This document shows, one piece after another, positions 34,267-44,648 of a stretch of DNA of 64,000 bases; position 1 is the first letter of the stretch; every line of letters begins with the position of its first letter. The stretch is from Lotus japonicus. Its lineage: Eukaryota; Streptophyta; Magnoliopsida; Fabales; Fabaceae. The position numbers and the translations under genes were made by a program. The notes beneath the pieces were generated by a model. The model searched no databases, was not told where the DNA came from, and saw only the letters and a list, made by a program, of their open reading frames with translations. Where the stretch lies: the NCBI RefSeq assembly GCF_012489685.1, contig NC_080045.1, forward strand, positions 5,585,001 to 5,649,000, in the 5' to 3' direction.

Positions 34267-34391
34267 CCAGTAGATTTCGATCCCCGGACTATGTGGATCA
34301 TGATTCAGTTGCGTGAAGCTCAATTTTCGATGCGATTTTCTTCAGTTTTCAAGTTTGTTTGTTTGAATTCTTTGGCTCACTACCGAAGAAG

Positions 34392-36611
34392 ATGGAAACG
34401 CGTAGTAGATGACGTGACGAGGATCGGGAGCGGCAGCGTGTTTCGCCACCGCGTCGCGTGAGAGGTAGACCGCGACGCGAGCCGGTTCACCGTGAAGAGA
34501 CGGATAAATTAACTCATCCTATTCCGCCATCGCCTCCTCCTTCTCCGACGCCTACATTGCCTTCTCCACCTTCGTCGCCGGAGCAGTAGAGGACACCGAA
34601 ACATTCACCTCCAGACTTAGGAGAAGAGGCTCAGGCACCTCAGGCACCGATCTCTAGTCAAGATTGGAGACAATTGATTCGTAGTGTTGATGACATCCGC
34701 CAGCGAAACGATTATTTGCAGAAGCAATTGGAGTACTATCGCGTCGAACAGCAGGACGAGGGGGAGCGCGAGGCCGAGGCTGTGGCTGAGTTCGAGCCGT
34801 TTTCGGCGGTTGTAAGGGAAGTTGCGATTCCAGATAATATGAAGAATATTGTCCTTGAGACGTACAACGGGAAGGCTGATCCCAAGGAGCACCTGCTATA
34901 CTTTAACACGAAGATGATGATCAGCGCCGCTTCTGATGCCGTAAAGTGCAGGATGTTTCCGGCTACGTTCAAAGGCACCGCCATGGCATGGTTCACAACA
35001 CTTCCCTGAGGATCAATCACCAATTTCCATGATTTCTCATCCAAGTTCTTAGTCCAATTCTCAGCAAGTAAAACTAAACAAGTGACGATTGAGAACTTGT
35101 ACAATGTGCGCCAGCCTGAGGGCGAGATGCTGAAGCAGTATGTAAAGCGTTTCAGCGCCGCGTCGGTAAAGATAGAGGAATCGGAACCAAATGCCTGTGC
35201 CCGTGCCTTCAAGAACGGGTTGCAACCTGGGAAGCTAAATAGCAAGTTAAGTCGCAAGCCGGCCCGATCGATGGCTGAGGTTCGGGTGAGAGCAAACACT
35301 TATATACTTGACGAGGAGGACGATGCTTTTAAGCGAAGGCGCGCAAAGGTAGAAAGAGATGGCGATCAGTGGGATGCATCGCCAGAGGATAAGCCGAGCA
35401 AAGAGAAAGCGGAAGGGAGCAAGAGACGACATAGAAAGATTCGGACGAGTGAAAAAGCGTCGAGAGAACCACTGTACCCAAAAAAGGAAAATTTCGAGCG
35501 CCGCCGACCCTGGCACCAGGCAGACTCTCGTCGGCGGGAGGAATCAGGGAAAAGCTTGAGCGCGCATTTGACGGAGCTGCTGCGTGAGGTGAAGGCAACA
35601 CACGCAGTGGAGGAAGACAAGAAAGAAACGAGCTCGCCCCGGGCGATGTTAGATAAGACCAAGTGGTGCGAGTATCACCGCTCGGCAGGGCATGACACTG
35701 GGGACTGTTTTACTTTGAAGAATGAAATAGAAAGGCTCATCCGAGCGGGGCGTTCGCAGCTGGGCGACCGTGGTGATCGTTGGAATGAGGAATGACAACG
35801 GGGAAACCGGTATAATGGGTCTCGCCAGCACGATGATCGCAAACGAGAGGATCGCCGCCGTACCCCAAGTGCTGACAAAAAGGAAACATTGGCTACCCGG
35901 AAAAAGGGGGCGGAGGAAACCTTCAATAAGGACCTGGAGCCGCCGGTCGGCACGATAAACACGATTGCAGGTGGATTCGATGGGGGCGGAGAAACGGCTT
36001 CGGCGAGGAGGAGACATGTCAGGGCAGTAACATCGGTACAGCAGTATGAGACCCCCTTCGGTTTCCAACATCCAGATATCGTGATTTTGTCGGCGGATTT
36101 TGAAGGGATAAAAACGCACAAGGATGATCCCTTGGTTGTCATGATAAGGATAAACAACTTCAATGTGCGACGGGTTCTTCTGGATCAGGGAAGCTTCGCT
36201 GATATCATCTATGGGGACGCGTTTGACCAGCTAGGATTGACATATAAGGATTTGATGCCTTATACAAGGACATTGGTAGGTTTCTCGGGCGAGCAAGTAT
36301 GGGTGCGAGGGTATATTGATTTGGACACAATCTTTGGTGTCGATGAGAATGCGAAACTTCTTCGTGTGAGGTACTTGGTGTTGCAGGTTGTGGCTTCATA
36401 TAACGTCATCATTGGAAGAAATACACTCAATCGACTTTGCGCAGTAATTTCAACAGCACACTTGGCGGCGAAATACCCCTTGATGTGCGGAAGGGTGGGA
36501 AAGATTGTAGTGGACCAAAGAAGAGCAAGGGAATACTACAACAACTGCCTCAGCATTACGGAAAGAAAGGAGCTGGCGAGGGGCACCGGTGCCACGAGGT
36601 TGAGATTCTAG
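34392..36611 (+). pseudogene. Tat-type gag-protease with four in-frame stops
   Basis: One frame from ATG 34392 to TAG 36611 encodes an Arg/Pro-rich N-terminus, the gag core (ETYNGKADPKEHL, MAWFTTLP, QYVKRFSAA), a Cys/His block CEYHRSAGHDTGDC near 35667-35710, and an aspartic-protease-like domain with LLDQGSFADIIY near 36176 and YNVIIGR near 36400. The catalytic Asp-Ser/Thr-Gly motif reads DQG here. In-frame stops occur near 34410 (TGA), 34587 (TAG), 35007 (TGA) and 35793 (TGA); each is one transition from a sense codon. Beyond 36611 the RT is missing. Confidence 0.75.
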
Positions 36612-37428
36612 AAGGCGAACAAGACAGGTTGAGCAGGCAGAAGCAAGAGACATGACATACACTTGACAGGAAGGTAAAGAATCAACGGGTAAATCAGAGC
36701 CAGGTTAGGCAAGAAGGTAAAGCAGGGCGAAATGAGCAATTCACAGATATCCGGGCAGAGGAACGCTGGGCCGGGATCATTGATGACTTGGAAATGTATA
36801 AGTTTAGTAGGGGGTGCTGGCAATCGAGCCTAGGCTTACACCAGGTCAAGAGCGGCGATTGGAGAAGCTAGTAGAGGATAATTTCGACCTCTTCAGCTGG
36901 AGTCCGAAGGATGCGACACTATGGGGACTTCCGCGGTTCAGGACACCAGCTCTTTCGAGCAAGGGACCGAACGAGCAGGAAGGGAAAGCGGCGATAAGCC
37001 AGAAAATGGACTCAGAAGTTTTTCAGCGCCAAGATTACGAGCAAAAGGGAAACGAAGTGTTCGGGCGGACTCAGGGAAAGCAGAAGGCGGAGAAGAGAGG
37101 CCCGACGTACCGCAACAGGAACAAGGGAAAGGCCAAGGTGAAGCAAGGGAAATCGGCCAGGACAATAAACTTCGAAAACAAAAAAGCAAAGTGGAATGAG
37201 CGGGAAGATGAATTAGAAGCAAGCTGGCAAAAAGGCAACTCCGCGACAACGGAGAGTGGGTGGCAAGTACGTCGGGCACAAAGGGCGAGGTGCTGGCTAT
37301 AATACTCTGATGTGGAAGTTTGGGGCGAGGATACAGCCTGGCAATCGGGGCGAGGATGCAGCTAAGGAACAACATCAACAAGAATAGGACAAAAAATAAA
37401 GATGCACTCTTTTTCTCCATCTCGGGAG
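36612..37428 (+). other. remnant of Tat pol and downstream region
   Basis: Contains a short stretch matching the start of the RT region (PRLTPGQERRLEKLVEDNFD, then FSWSPKD, 36830-36915) and then a Lys/Gln/Glu-rich frame without recognised domain. A large internal deletion is the simplest reading. Confidence 0.5.
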
Positions 37429-37766
37429 TTTTTTTTTTTAATAAGCAATTCAACTTTATTAAGAGCACAAGAAGTGCTAAGAACAGAGAAGTACAAAGTG
37501 AAAGGGAAGAAGAGAGTACAGAAAAATTAAAAGTGAAGAAAAAACTCAAGCACTAAGAAATATCAAGAGCCAATCTGATCCAATAACGCTCTAGGCTCGC
37601 AAGTCCACTCAAACAAAGAGCTACTAAAATCCTTCTCCAAAGTAGAGAGCCACCTCCAAGATTTCCATCTGATTGTATCTAACGCATTAGTCCAATCGGG
37701 TTCTTCGTTTTGAAAAATAATGAGGCATCCCTCAATGTACAAAAATATTTTACAAATGAAATACAA
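37429..37766 (-). mobile_element. 5'-truncated LINE 3' end, probable
   Basis: On the minus strand an open stretch ends TIRWKSWRWLSTLEKDF...LFEW and then EPRALLDQIGS before a stop, similar in pattern to the C-terminal tail of plant L1 ORF2. It is followed by a 3' UTR and an A run (11 T on plus, 37429-37439), the arrangement of a 5'-truncated non-LTR retrotransposon. Target duplications were not found. Confidence 0.5.
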
Positions 37767-37808
37767 AAAGGATATTCACCAGCAATACTCCTAACTCAAA
37801 AGATGCGG

Positions 37809-38019
37809 TCGCCCGGTGGGAAAAATTCCCCGAAGGTGGCAATCCCAACACGACTTGATGTCTGGGGATTGCTCCAGGAAAGTCCGGCGCGAACCGGTGC
37901 TATCCAAATTGCAACTCAACTAACACGTCACGTTCGCTCGGTGGGAAAAATTCCCCGAAGGTGGCAATCCCAACACGACCTTGATGTCTGGGGATTGCTC
38001 CAGGAAAGTCCGACGCGAA
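37809..38019. repeat. two 85-bp direct repeats in the Tat 3' region
   Basis: 37809-37893 and 37934-38019 are near-identical (GGTGGGAAAAATTCCCCGAA through GGAAAGTCCG-CGCGAA), separated by 40 bases. They lie in the non-coding region between pol and the missing 3' LTR. Confidence 0.85.
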
Positions 38020-38470
38020 GCGCAGACCTCTCGTTGGCGATGTGTGCGGGAAAACGACTTATCCCCAAAATGGGGTGGGTCCCTTATCCCTTTAGTCTCC
38101 CCGAAATCTAGGAATACGAGGCCTCCCCGAAATATGAGGGAGAATACAAACTAGGCATAAGTCTGGGTAAACCCATATGGCCATTGGGCCCCCAGCAGTG
38201 TAAGTCCTTGACGGGATGAAACCGCCAAGGCCACACCTGCTCTTACGGGAAATATTAGTGTGAAGGAAAGCCTCAGTTCAAAACTGAGCAAAAGTCCTAG
38301 TTTCTTCAGAACACCTTCAAAATCGCTACATGAACGCTTAAAGGAGGAACAAAGCCTAAACGACGGGAGGCCTAAACGGCGAAGGAAAATTTAAACGAGG
38401 CCTAAAAGGCGATGAGACGACCGCAAGGCGAAATAGGAACAATATTCAATTACAAAACGGAAAAGAAAAG
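38020..38470. other. non-coding Tat 3' region
   Basis: GC-richer sequence with repeated GCCTAAACG-GCG words (38350-38430); no gene seen. Confidence 0.5.
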
Positions 38471-38476
38471 TCAGCA

Positions 38477-38732
38477 TTACAAGATGATTATATTACATTG
38501 ACGTTTTCTCTCTTTCAATTTCAGCAGCAGCAAAACGCTCAGCAGTAAAGCCTGGGGGATCCTCAAGACCAACAAGCCCCTGTTAAGTAACTTTCTTAAA
38601 AGCCCCCATGCCATCAAGGTTAATTCCTTTGTAGAGATGTTGGACCTGAGCCTTTGCAAGGAAGAAACCGCGGCCACGTTCTTCCACAACCTCGGCTGCG
38701 ACTCTAGCCACCAGCCTTGCTTGAGAGGTCTT
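38477..38732 (-). pseudogene. antisense ORF fragment of the Tat-type element
   Basis: On the minus strand the frame reads RGFFLAKAQVQHLYKGINLD and then GMGAFKKV, a stop, and GLVGLEDPPGF before ending in IERENV. Tat elements commonly carry an antisense ORF of unknown function before the 3' LTR, and this piece fits that position. Its 5' part is cut off by the SIRE-1 LTR at 38733. The in-frame stop marks decay. Confidence 0.35.
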
Positions 38733-39964
38733 TGAGTTGCAAATAAGTAACACAAGAAAGGGGGGTTTGAATTGTGTTCTTGAAAATTGCTCCGTTTTAA
38801 AGAAAAGATTATTAGTTCTTTGATAAAAATGTTTACATGTGACTTTTCACAAACTGTTTAGTGCAGCGGAAGTAAAACAGTAAATAGGACAGAACTATCA
38901 ACACATAGAGATTTATACTGGTTCACTCGAAACGATTGGGCTACGTCCAGTACTTGGCCACCACCAAGATTTTCACTAGCAAGTATCAAGGACTTCTCCA
39001 ATACAAGTATTAGACATGACTTCTCCAAGTATTATCACGGACTTCTCCAAGTATTATACAGGACTCCTCCTATAAGTATTGTACCGGACTTCTCCAAAAT
39101 CTCACAAAGATTTATATCACTCTACAGAGATTCTCTTCTTTCAAGAGTAAGGGTAGAGACTTTAAAGCACTGGAACTCTAAGTGTTTGGGATCAAATCTG
39201 ACTATGGAATCACTTAGAAGTTATTACTAGAGTGTAAAGTGAATATAGAGATATGACTCTTTTAAGGTACGAGGTTTTCTCTTTCACTTGGCAGAATTTA
39301 TGGCTTGTGTTTGACACTTAGGAATATCTGCTTGAGCTTTGAATGTAGTTGAGAGATTTGAAATGAATGCTTGAATTCTTAGAGTTAATTCTTGTGTCTT
39401 CAGATCTACAAGAGTGCCTTAAATACTTGTATTGCTAGTGTTGTAGCCGTTGAGATATAAGATCCAACCGTTGAGATAGTCGTTGTGAGTTGATATCGGA
39501 CCGTTGATTCAAATGGCTTGGTTGGTAGCTTCATTAAATGTTGACATCTTGAAGTTTTCCTCGTTGGTCAGCGTGCCTTTTCCTTAAAGCAAATTTGTCT
39601 TCATGTGATCTAGTTTGAATGAAATTCAAGTGGTTGTCATTTGTTATGAATGTGGGACAGCCGGTTGAAATCAAACTAAAGCTTTGGCGCTCAAAAATAC
39701 TTCTTGATATATCTGACTGATGACGTGGCGTTGAACGGTCAGAGTCTTCAAACTAGAGTACAGTAGGAGCATGGTTACTTCCAATTTCTGAGGAGCAAGT
39801 ATCTTTTTAATAATTGATAGAACGTTGACGCGTGTGACATATTGCCAAGTTTCTCCTGAAATTGAGAACGTTATCAGTAGATAGATTTTCAATGAAACTT
39901 CTACTATAAAATTGTTATGATCAAAATAAGATTTTAAAACGTTATGATGCGTTTGAACTTAACA
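38733..39964 (-). repeat. SIRE-1 3' LTR
   Basis: Plus-strand text runs TGAGTTGCAAATAAG to GAACTTAACA, a TG...CA LTR of 1232 bp that matches the right LTR from 48461. It is adjacent to the polypurine tract at 39965. Confidence 0.85.
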
Positions 39965-39982
39965 ATCTCCCCCTTTTTGATA
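39965..39982 (-). other. SIRE-1 polypurine tract
   Basis: ATCTCCCCCTTTTTGATA on plus, that is AAAAAGGGGGAGAT on the coding strand, directly at the LTR border. Similar CTCCCCCT words recur at 40022 and 40108. Confidence 0.7.
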
Positions 39983-40332
39983 ATGACAATTTTTATAGAA
40001 AGAGGTAATTAATATAATAAACTCCCCCTGAGTTTAGTAAGGTTTCCAAAAGAAATTGAGCTTGATAAAGTGTGAGAAAAATTTCTTTTACTTTCTTTTG
40101 CTTCTACTCCCCCTAAGTTTAGTAGGCTATGTTTTTAACCATAATTGTTTTTAAAACATAATTTCTATCTCTCTCTTCTCCCCCTTTGGCATTATTAAAA
40201 AGAGACATGCAAATAAAACTAAGACATGCATAAAGGATAATAAGAGTACAAGAATAAAGAGGTTCAGAACATTAAAGTGTGAAAGTTCAAGAAATTTAAA
40301 TAACATAGTACGATAGGGGTAGAGAGTGCCCA

Positions 40333-43300
40333 TTAGCCAAAACGATTCAGGAGCACGTCAATTTTGGAGGCCAAATCATAGAAGAGATTGTTCATTTGAT
40401 TCTTATGATCTTCAAAGTCGCTCCGACGAACAAATTGCTCTTCCAAAGGTTGCTCCATGTGCTCTTGCTCACGCTCTTGATCATCATCAGCATCAAAAGG
40501 CATGATTTGCTCTTCCACATTTGCATTGTTCAGTGGAGCTGAACATTCGCCTTCTTCAGAAAGTTTGCCCTTGCCTTTGACAATGTGAAGTTTTTCCGGA
40601 CCTAGAAGGATGTCTGGAATATCCCTCGGTAGCAAGATGTAGACCCAGTTTCCCAAGAAAACAATTAAAGCAGTTAACCTGTTCAGGAGAGAGTAGGATA
40701 GTGTGCCAACATAACCTTCAGTTGCACAGACTTGCCATTCATCCCAGTCCTGTACCTTGCGTGCTTCCAAGAGGAATTTGTAGCCAACATCTGATGATCT
40801 CTTCCAAGAGACAGACACAGTACGATCGGGAGTCTTCTCAATTTTCTTTATCAGTTTTTCTTGAAAAGCCTTGAAATTTGCCTTTGTTGGCCCTGCAGTG
40901 CGCCTGTGTTTAATGGCAGAGGACGCTAGCGTCTGAAGACGCCTCTTTCTCGCCTGAGAAAGGATGCAGACTGTAACTGACTTTGATTGAGGTTTTGGGG
41001 TGCTTTCAGGTATTGAGGCTTGCTGGTTGGTTTGTGTTGGTAAATCCGCAAGTGTACGGAATCCACCCGGTTTTAAATATCGAACCACAGGGATTGTGAG
41101 TGAATAGATTCGGTTCAAGCTTTGAGTTTGAAGGTTTGTTTTATTGAGGGAAACATATGTCGAAGTAGTAATAAGGAAAAAGAAAATATAAATTCAGAAA
41201 TGAAACAGAAAATGAAAAGAAAGAGTGATTTACTTTGGGTTCTTGCTCAACTAATCAATTCAAGCACATCATTCTAAGCACATGTTCTCATGAATCTCTC
41301 CTTGATGTTATAGCCTAAGCAACTACCTATCGATGCCTCGCATAGATAATTCTTTCAAACCAAAAGATAAGCCCAATTCCTTGTGTACTTAAACATTTGT
41401 TTGAAGCATAAAGATTATAAAGTTCAGGCCAACAAACCCCAACCCTTCCTCTATTCCTAGTAGCAAGTATATAAGAGGTAATCCCATAACAAATCCCTAA
41501 TCTATAACAAACTTCCGTTCTATTATAGAAAAGCATAAAGCTAGCACATGTTCTAACTTGAAACATAAAGCATGGATATGGGATTCAAGGAAAGAAGAAG
41601 AACATGTGGGAAAGAACTTAAGATTATAACTTAAAAGGAAAAGTCTTACAAGAAATCCAAAGTAAAAGAAGAGAGATTAGCCAAGCATGGCAAGAGCCAT
41701 GCTTGGCTAAGAACCTTGAACACAAGCTTGGAAGCCCTCTCTCACTCTCCTAGATGATCCTCTACCTCTGAATTTTACAAAGTATCCAAAGATATCAAAG
41801 ATTACCAAAGAAAATGACTAAAATCCTATTTATAGGCAAAAATCACGAGTTTGGGCTGTTCCGGGCGCTCAGGCGCCAATTCAGAGCGCCTGAGCGCCAA
41901 TTCCATGCTGAAAAAGTGCCTCTGGAAGGTAATTGGCGCCTAGGCGCCAATTCAGAGCGCCTGAGCGCCAATTCCAGAGCGCCTGAGCGCCAATTCAGAG
42001 CGCCTAGGCGCCAATTCCAATTTCTGGAACAGGGCAATCGGCGCCTAGGCGCCAATGGAGCATACCTTGGCGCTCAGACTCGCTGGAAAGTCCCTTGATC
42101 TTCATTTTAACTCCTCTTTATGCCTCTTTAAGCCTCCCTTCAATTCACCAAGCTTCTTGACCTTCCTTCTTCTTCAGTTTCAGACCTGATTACTCTCATC
42201 AAAGCTCAAGGAAAAATATCAAGAATACCAACCATTTAATTGCACAAGGGACTCAAAACTAATGACAATTAACAAAAGACTCAAAACTATACTAAAATGC
42301 AAATAAAGTCCTTATAAAACTACATAATTACTAAACTAATGCAAATGCACAAATAAAAGTAAAAATGCATGAGAATGCATGAAACACTACATGAGACACA
42401 AGAAAAAGACTCAAAACCTACAAGGAAAAACCCTAAAAACATCATATAAACCCGGGTCATCAGTTTGAAAGGGTTGATCAATTTGAGTTGTCAAGGTTAA
42501 TGGAAAGAGGTTGAACAGTTGAGATTTTGGCTTGGCTTGTGGAACAGTGCGTTCCTCATCGGAGGAATCCAATGTAGTGATGGGAGAGAATTTTGGTGAA
42601 CTGTGATCAGTGGGATTCACAGTGAGTTCTTCGTGATGTGAGGAAGGTGAACGTGGTTTTGGTGAGTGTTGTGGTTCTTGTGGTATGATATGGTGGTGTG
42701 GATCATAGGAGTCATCAAACAATGAATTGACAAATTCTTGATTGGAGATTTCAAAGATTACCTCGTGGTGTGGAAAGTTGGTGTCTATGGTTTTTGCAAT
42801 GGAGGAATGAAAGAGGAGATCTTCTTCATCAACGGTTTCATCAGGTTCATTTGCTAAGGTCTTTCTTTTGGCGTAGTGAGGCTGTTGAACGTGTACAGTG
42901 GAATCATCATCATACTGCTTCCTCAACTGTTTAAGCTTTTTCTTAGATTCTGCAAGCTTGCCAACAGGAGATCCTTGCCCAAATCTTGTTCTTGAAGCAA
43001 TGGGATGAGAATCAGACTGTACAGGGACTCCACCTTTGATGATCTTGATGGACCGTTCCTTAGTAGGTGCCTTGGGCATGTTCCTGGACTGTTCCGGCTC
43101 GTCCTCAGGAAACGGTGCGATTCGCAAGGCAGGAGAGACAAATCTTTTGCTTGGAACCGTACTGGTTTGTGTTGCAATTGCCTTCAAGGTTTTTACCTTC
43201 TGTTTACCACCCTTGACGGTTGTCTCCGTTTTCTCCTTTTCTCTTTCAGCTCTTCTCTTCTTTGTCAGGTATTCATCAGGTACCTCTGAATCATCATACT

Positions 43301-44162
43301 TGATGTTCATTTTGCTTACATCTCTTAGCTTGATAGGATTGGGCCAGATGATGTCTTCTTCTATTCTTTCTTCCTTGTTTGCCAGAAACTCAGTAATAAT
43401 CCCTCTCTTCTCGAAGATCACGGTCAGTAGAGATCCAAAGGGAAGAAACCCTTTTCCTATATCCAAAAAATTTATCAGGTAGTTCCACATCAAGTGTACA
43501 GGATTTACCTTCACTTTCTTCTCAATCTTGTAAAGAGCATACCTTGCATGTGCGTTAACATGTCCTCTTGCACCATCTTTGGGAAGTACAACTTTACTGA
43601 TCACAGCATTGTTGAACTTGAGCTTGTCCCTGAGGTTGCTCACTTCCACTAGCAAGGGATCTTCTTGATTTTTCCAGATGCACTGGTAGTCCTCTTTCTT
43701 TGACCACCAAGAAGGTGAGTACTTCTCACCATGATTCAGACTTACACCAAGAGCCTCAGCGACATCTTGCAAAGAAACATCAATGATTTTGTTGAAAACC
43801 CTTGACCGAATAGTTTCACGATTCTTCACCACAGCGCAATCAAAGAACTCTTTGACAAGAGGCACATAAACTTCTCGCTGTGCAACGTTGTACACCGTCT
43901 CCCAGTCTTGATGGAAGAGGTCATTGAGTCCATCCATTTTCACAAAGGCAAATACCTTCATGTCAAGGTACCTTGGTGAAACAAGAGCGTTATCACCTAG
44001 CTTCTCTGTCTTCACTGCACCAATTTCTTGGTTCTGAACAGATCGATATTGGTTAATTTTCTCAGATCTTCTCTTCAGAATCTCCATCTCATCCTTAGAA
44101 TAAGGTGCCTTTCCACCTTTCTTGGAGGGAGCCTTAAAGGCGGTTGCAAGAACTCCGGCCAT
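40333..44162 (-). pseudogene. SIRE-1 third (envelope-like) ORF, split by a solo LTR
   Basis: The N-terminal part runs from ATG 44162 to 42463 and the C-terminal part from 41034 to the stop at 40333. A solo LTR (41035-42462) sits between them. If one 5-bp target duplication is discounted, the two parts are in the same frame, so the ORF was open when the insertion occurred. The N-terminal half has a globular domain (WETVYNVAQREVYVPLVKEF, NYLINFLDIGKG) like the region found in plant-transposon proteins. Basic stretches (TKKRRAEREKEK) and a C-terminal acidic/coiled segment follow. No obvious membrane anchor is seen. As it stands the product is truncated. Confidence 0.7.
41035..42462. mobile_element. 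solo LTR, family R1, with 5-bp target duplication
   Basis: Begins TGTTGGTAAATCCGCAAGTG and ends CCCGGGTCATCA, flanked by GTTTG at 41030-41034 and 42463-42467. It contains ATCGAACCACAGGGATTGTG near its start and an array of GGCGCC/GCGCCTGAGCGCC palindromic words at 41863-42060. No coding region. A second copy starts at 50085. Confidence 0.85.
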
Positions 44163-44648
44163 TAGAGCTTGAAGAGAGGAAAGATTTGCAGAGAAAGGAG
44201 GTTGCTTTTCTTGGAGGTGAGAGAGTGTAATTTGCAAGTGAGATAGCGTGAAGTAAGTTTACAAAATCTTTAAGAGATATGTTGATTTGGAATATGGAAT
44301 GACAGTTTTTGAAGGAAGTGCAAAAAGCGGTTTTCCTTGATAAGTGGGAATATTAAAAAAATAAGTTGGGGTTACACGCGCGATAGAGACTGACAAGATA
44401 ACTGTTGAGCATTGAATGTGATATGACCTTTCAGAAAAGAACTGTTGAAGCACGTGACACGGAAATGATGACGTTGAACTTTTGACAATCACATTTTTAG
44501 AAAAAGGCTAAACAGAAGTGATGATAAAGCACGGTACAATGCAGCTTGCATGCAATCTGTCTGGTTTGTTCTAAGATAACTTTTGAACTGTACTTAGTTC
44601 ATTCATCGAACGGTACCTGCAAAATAGTAAACTTGTATTTCTATAACT
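44163..44648 (-). other. spacer between SIRE-1 pol and the third ORF
   Basis: Non-coding; would act as leader of the third ORF. No clear TATA box identified. Confidence 0.4.

Larger units (their letters stand above)
33933..38732 (+). mobile_element. decayed Tat-type Ty3/gypsy element
   Basis: Order: 5' LTR (33933-34246), primer-binding site, gag-protease pseudogene (34392-36611), a stub of the RT N-terminal region near 36814-36930, a low-complexity Lys/Gln/Glu-rich frame (36920-37300), a LINE fragment insertion, tandem direct repeats (37809-38019), and an antisense ORF fragment before the SIRE-1 insertion at 38733. Reverse transcriptase, RNase H and integrase are absent. Extra sequence and an antisense ORF between pol and the 3' LTR are known traits of Tat-lineage elements. 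The 3' LTR is not in the window. Confidence 0.65.

Noticed and set aside
37809..38019. CRISPR-like direct repeats
   Set aside because: Only two long repeats in a plant retroelement; no array and no cas genes.
41814..42098. 94-codon frame rich in RAPERQF repeats
   Set aside because: Translation of the GGCGCC palindrome array in an LTR.
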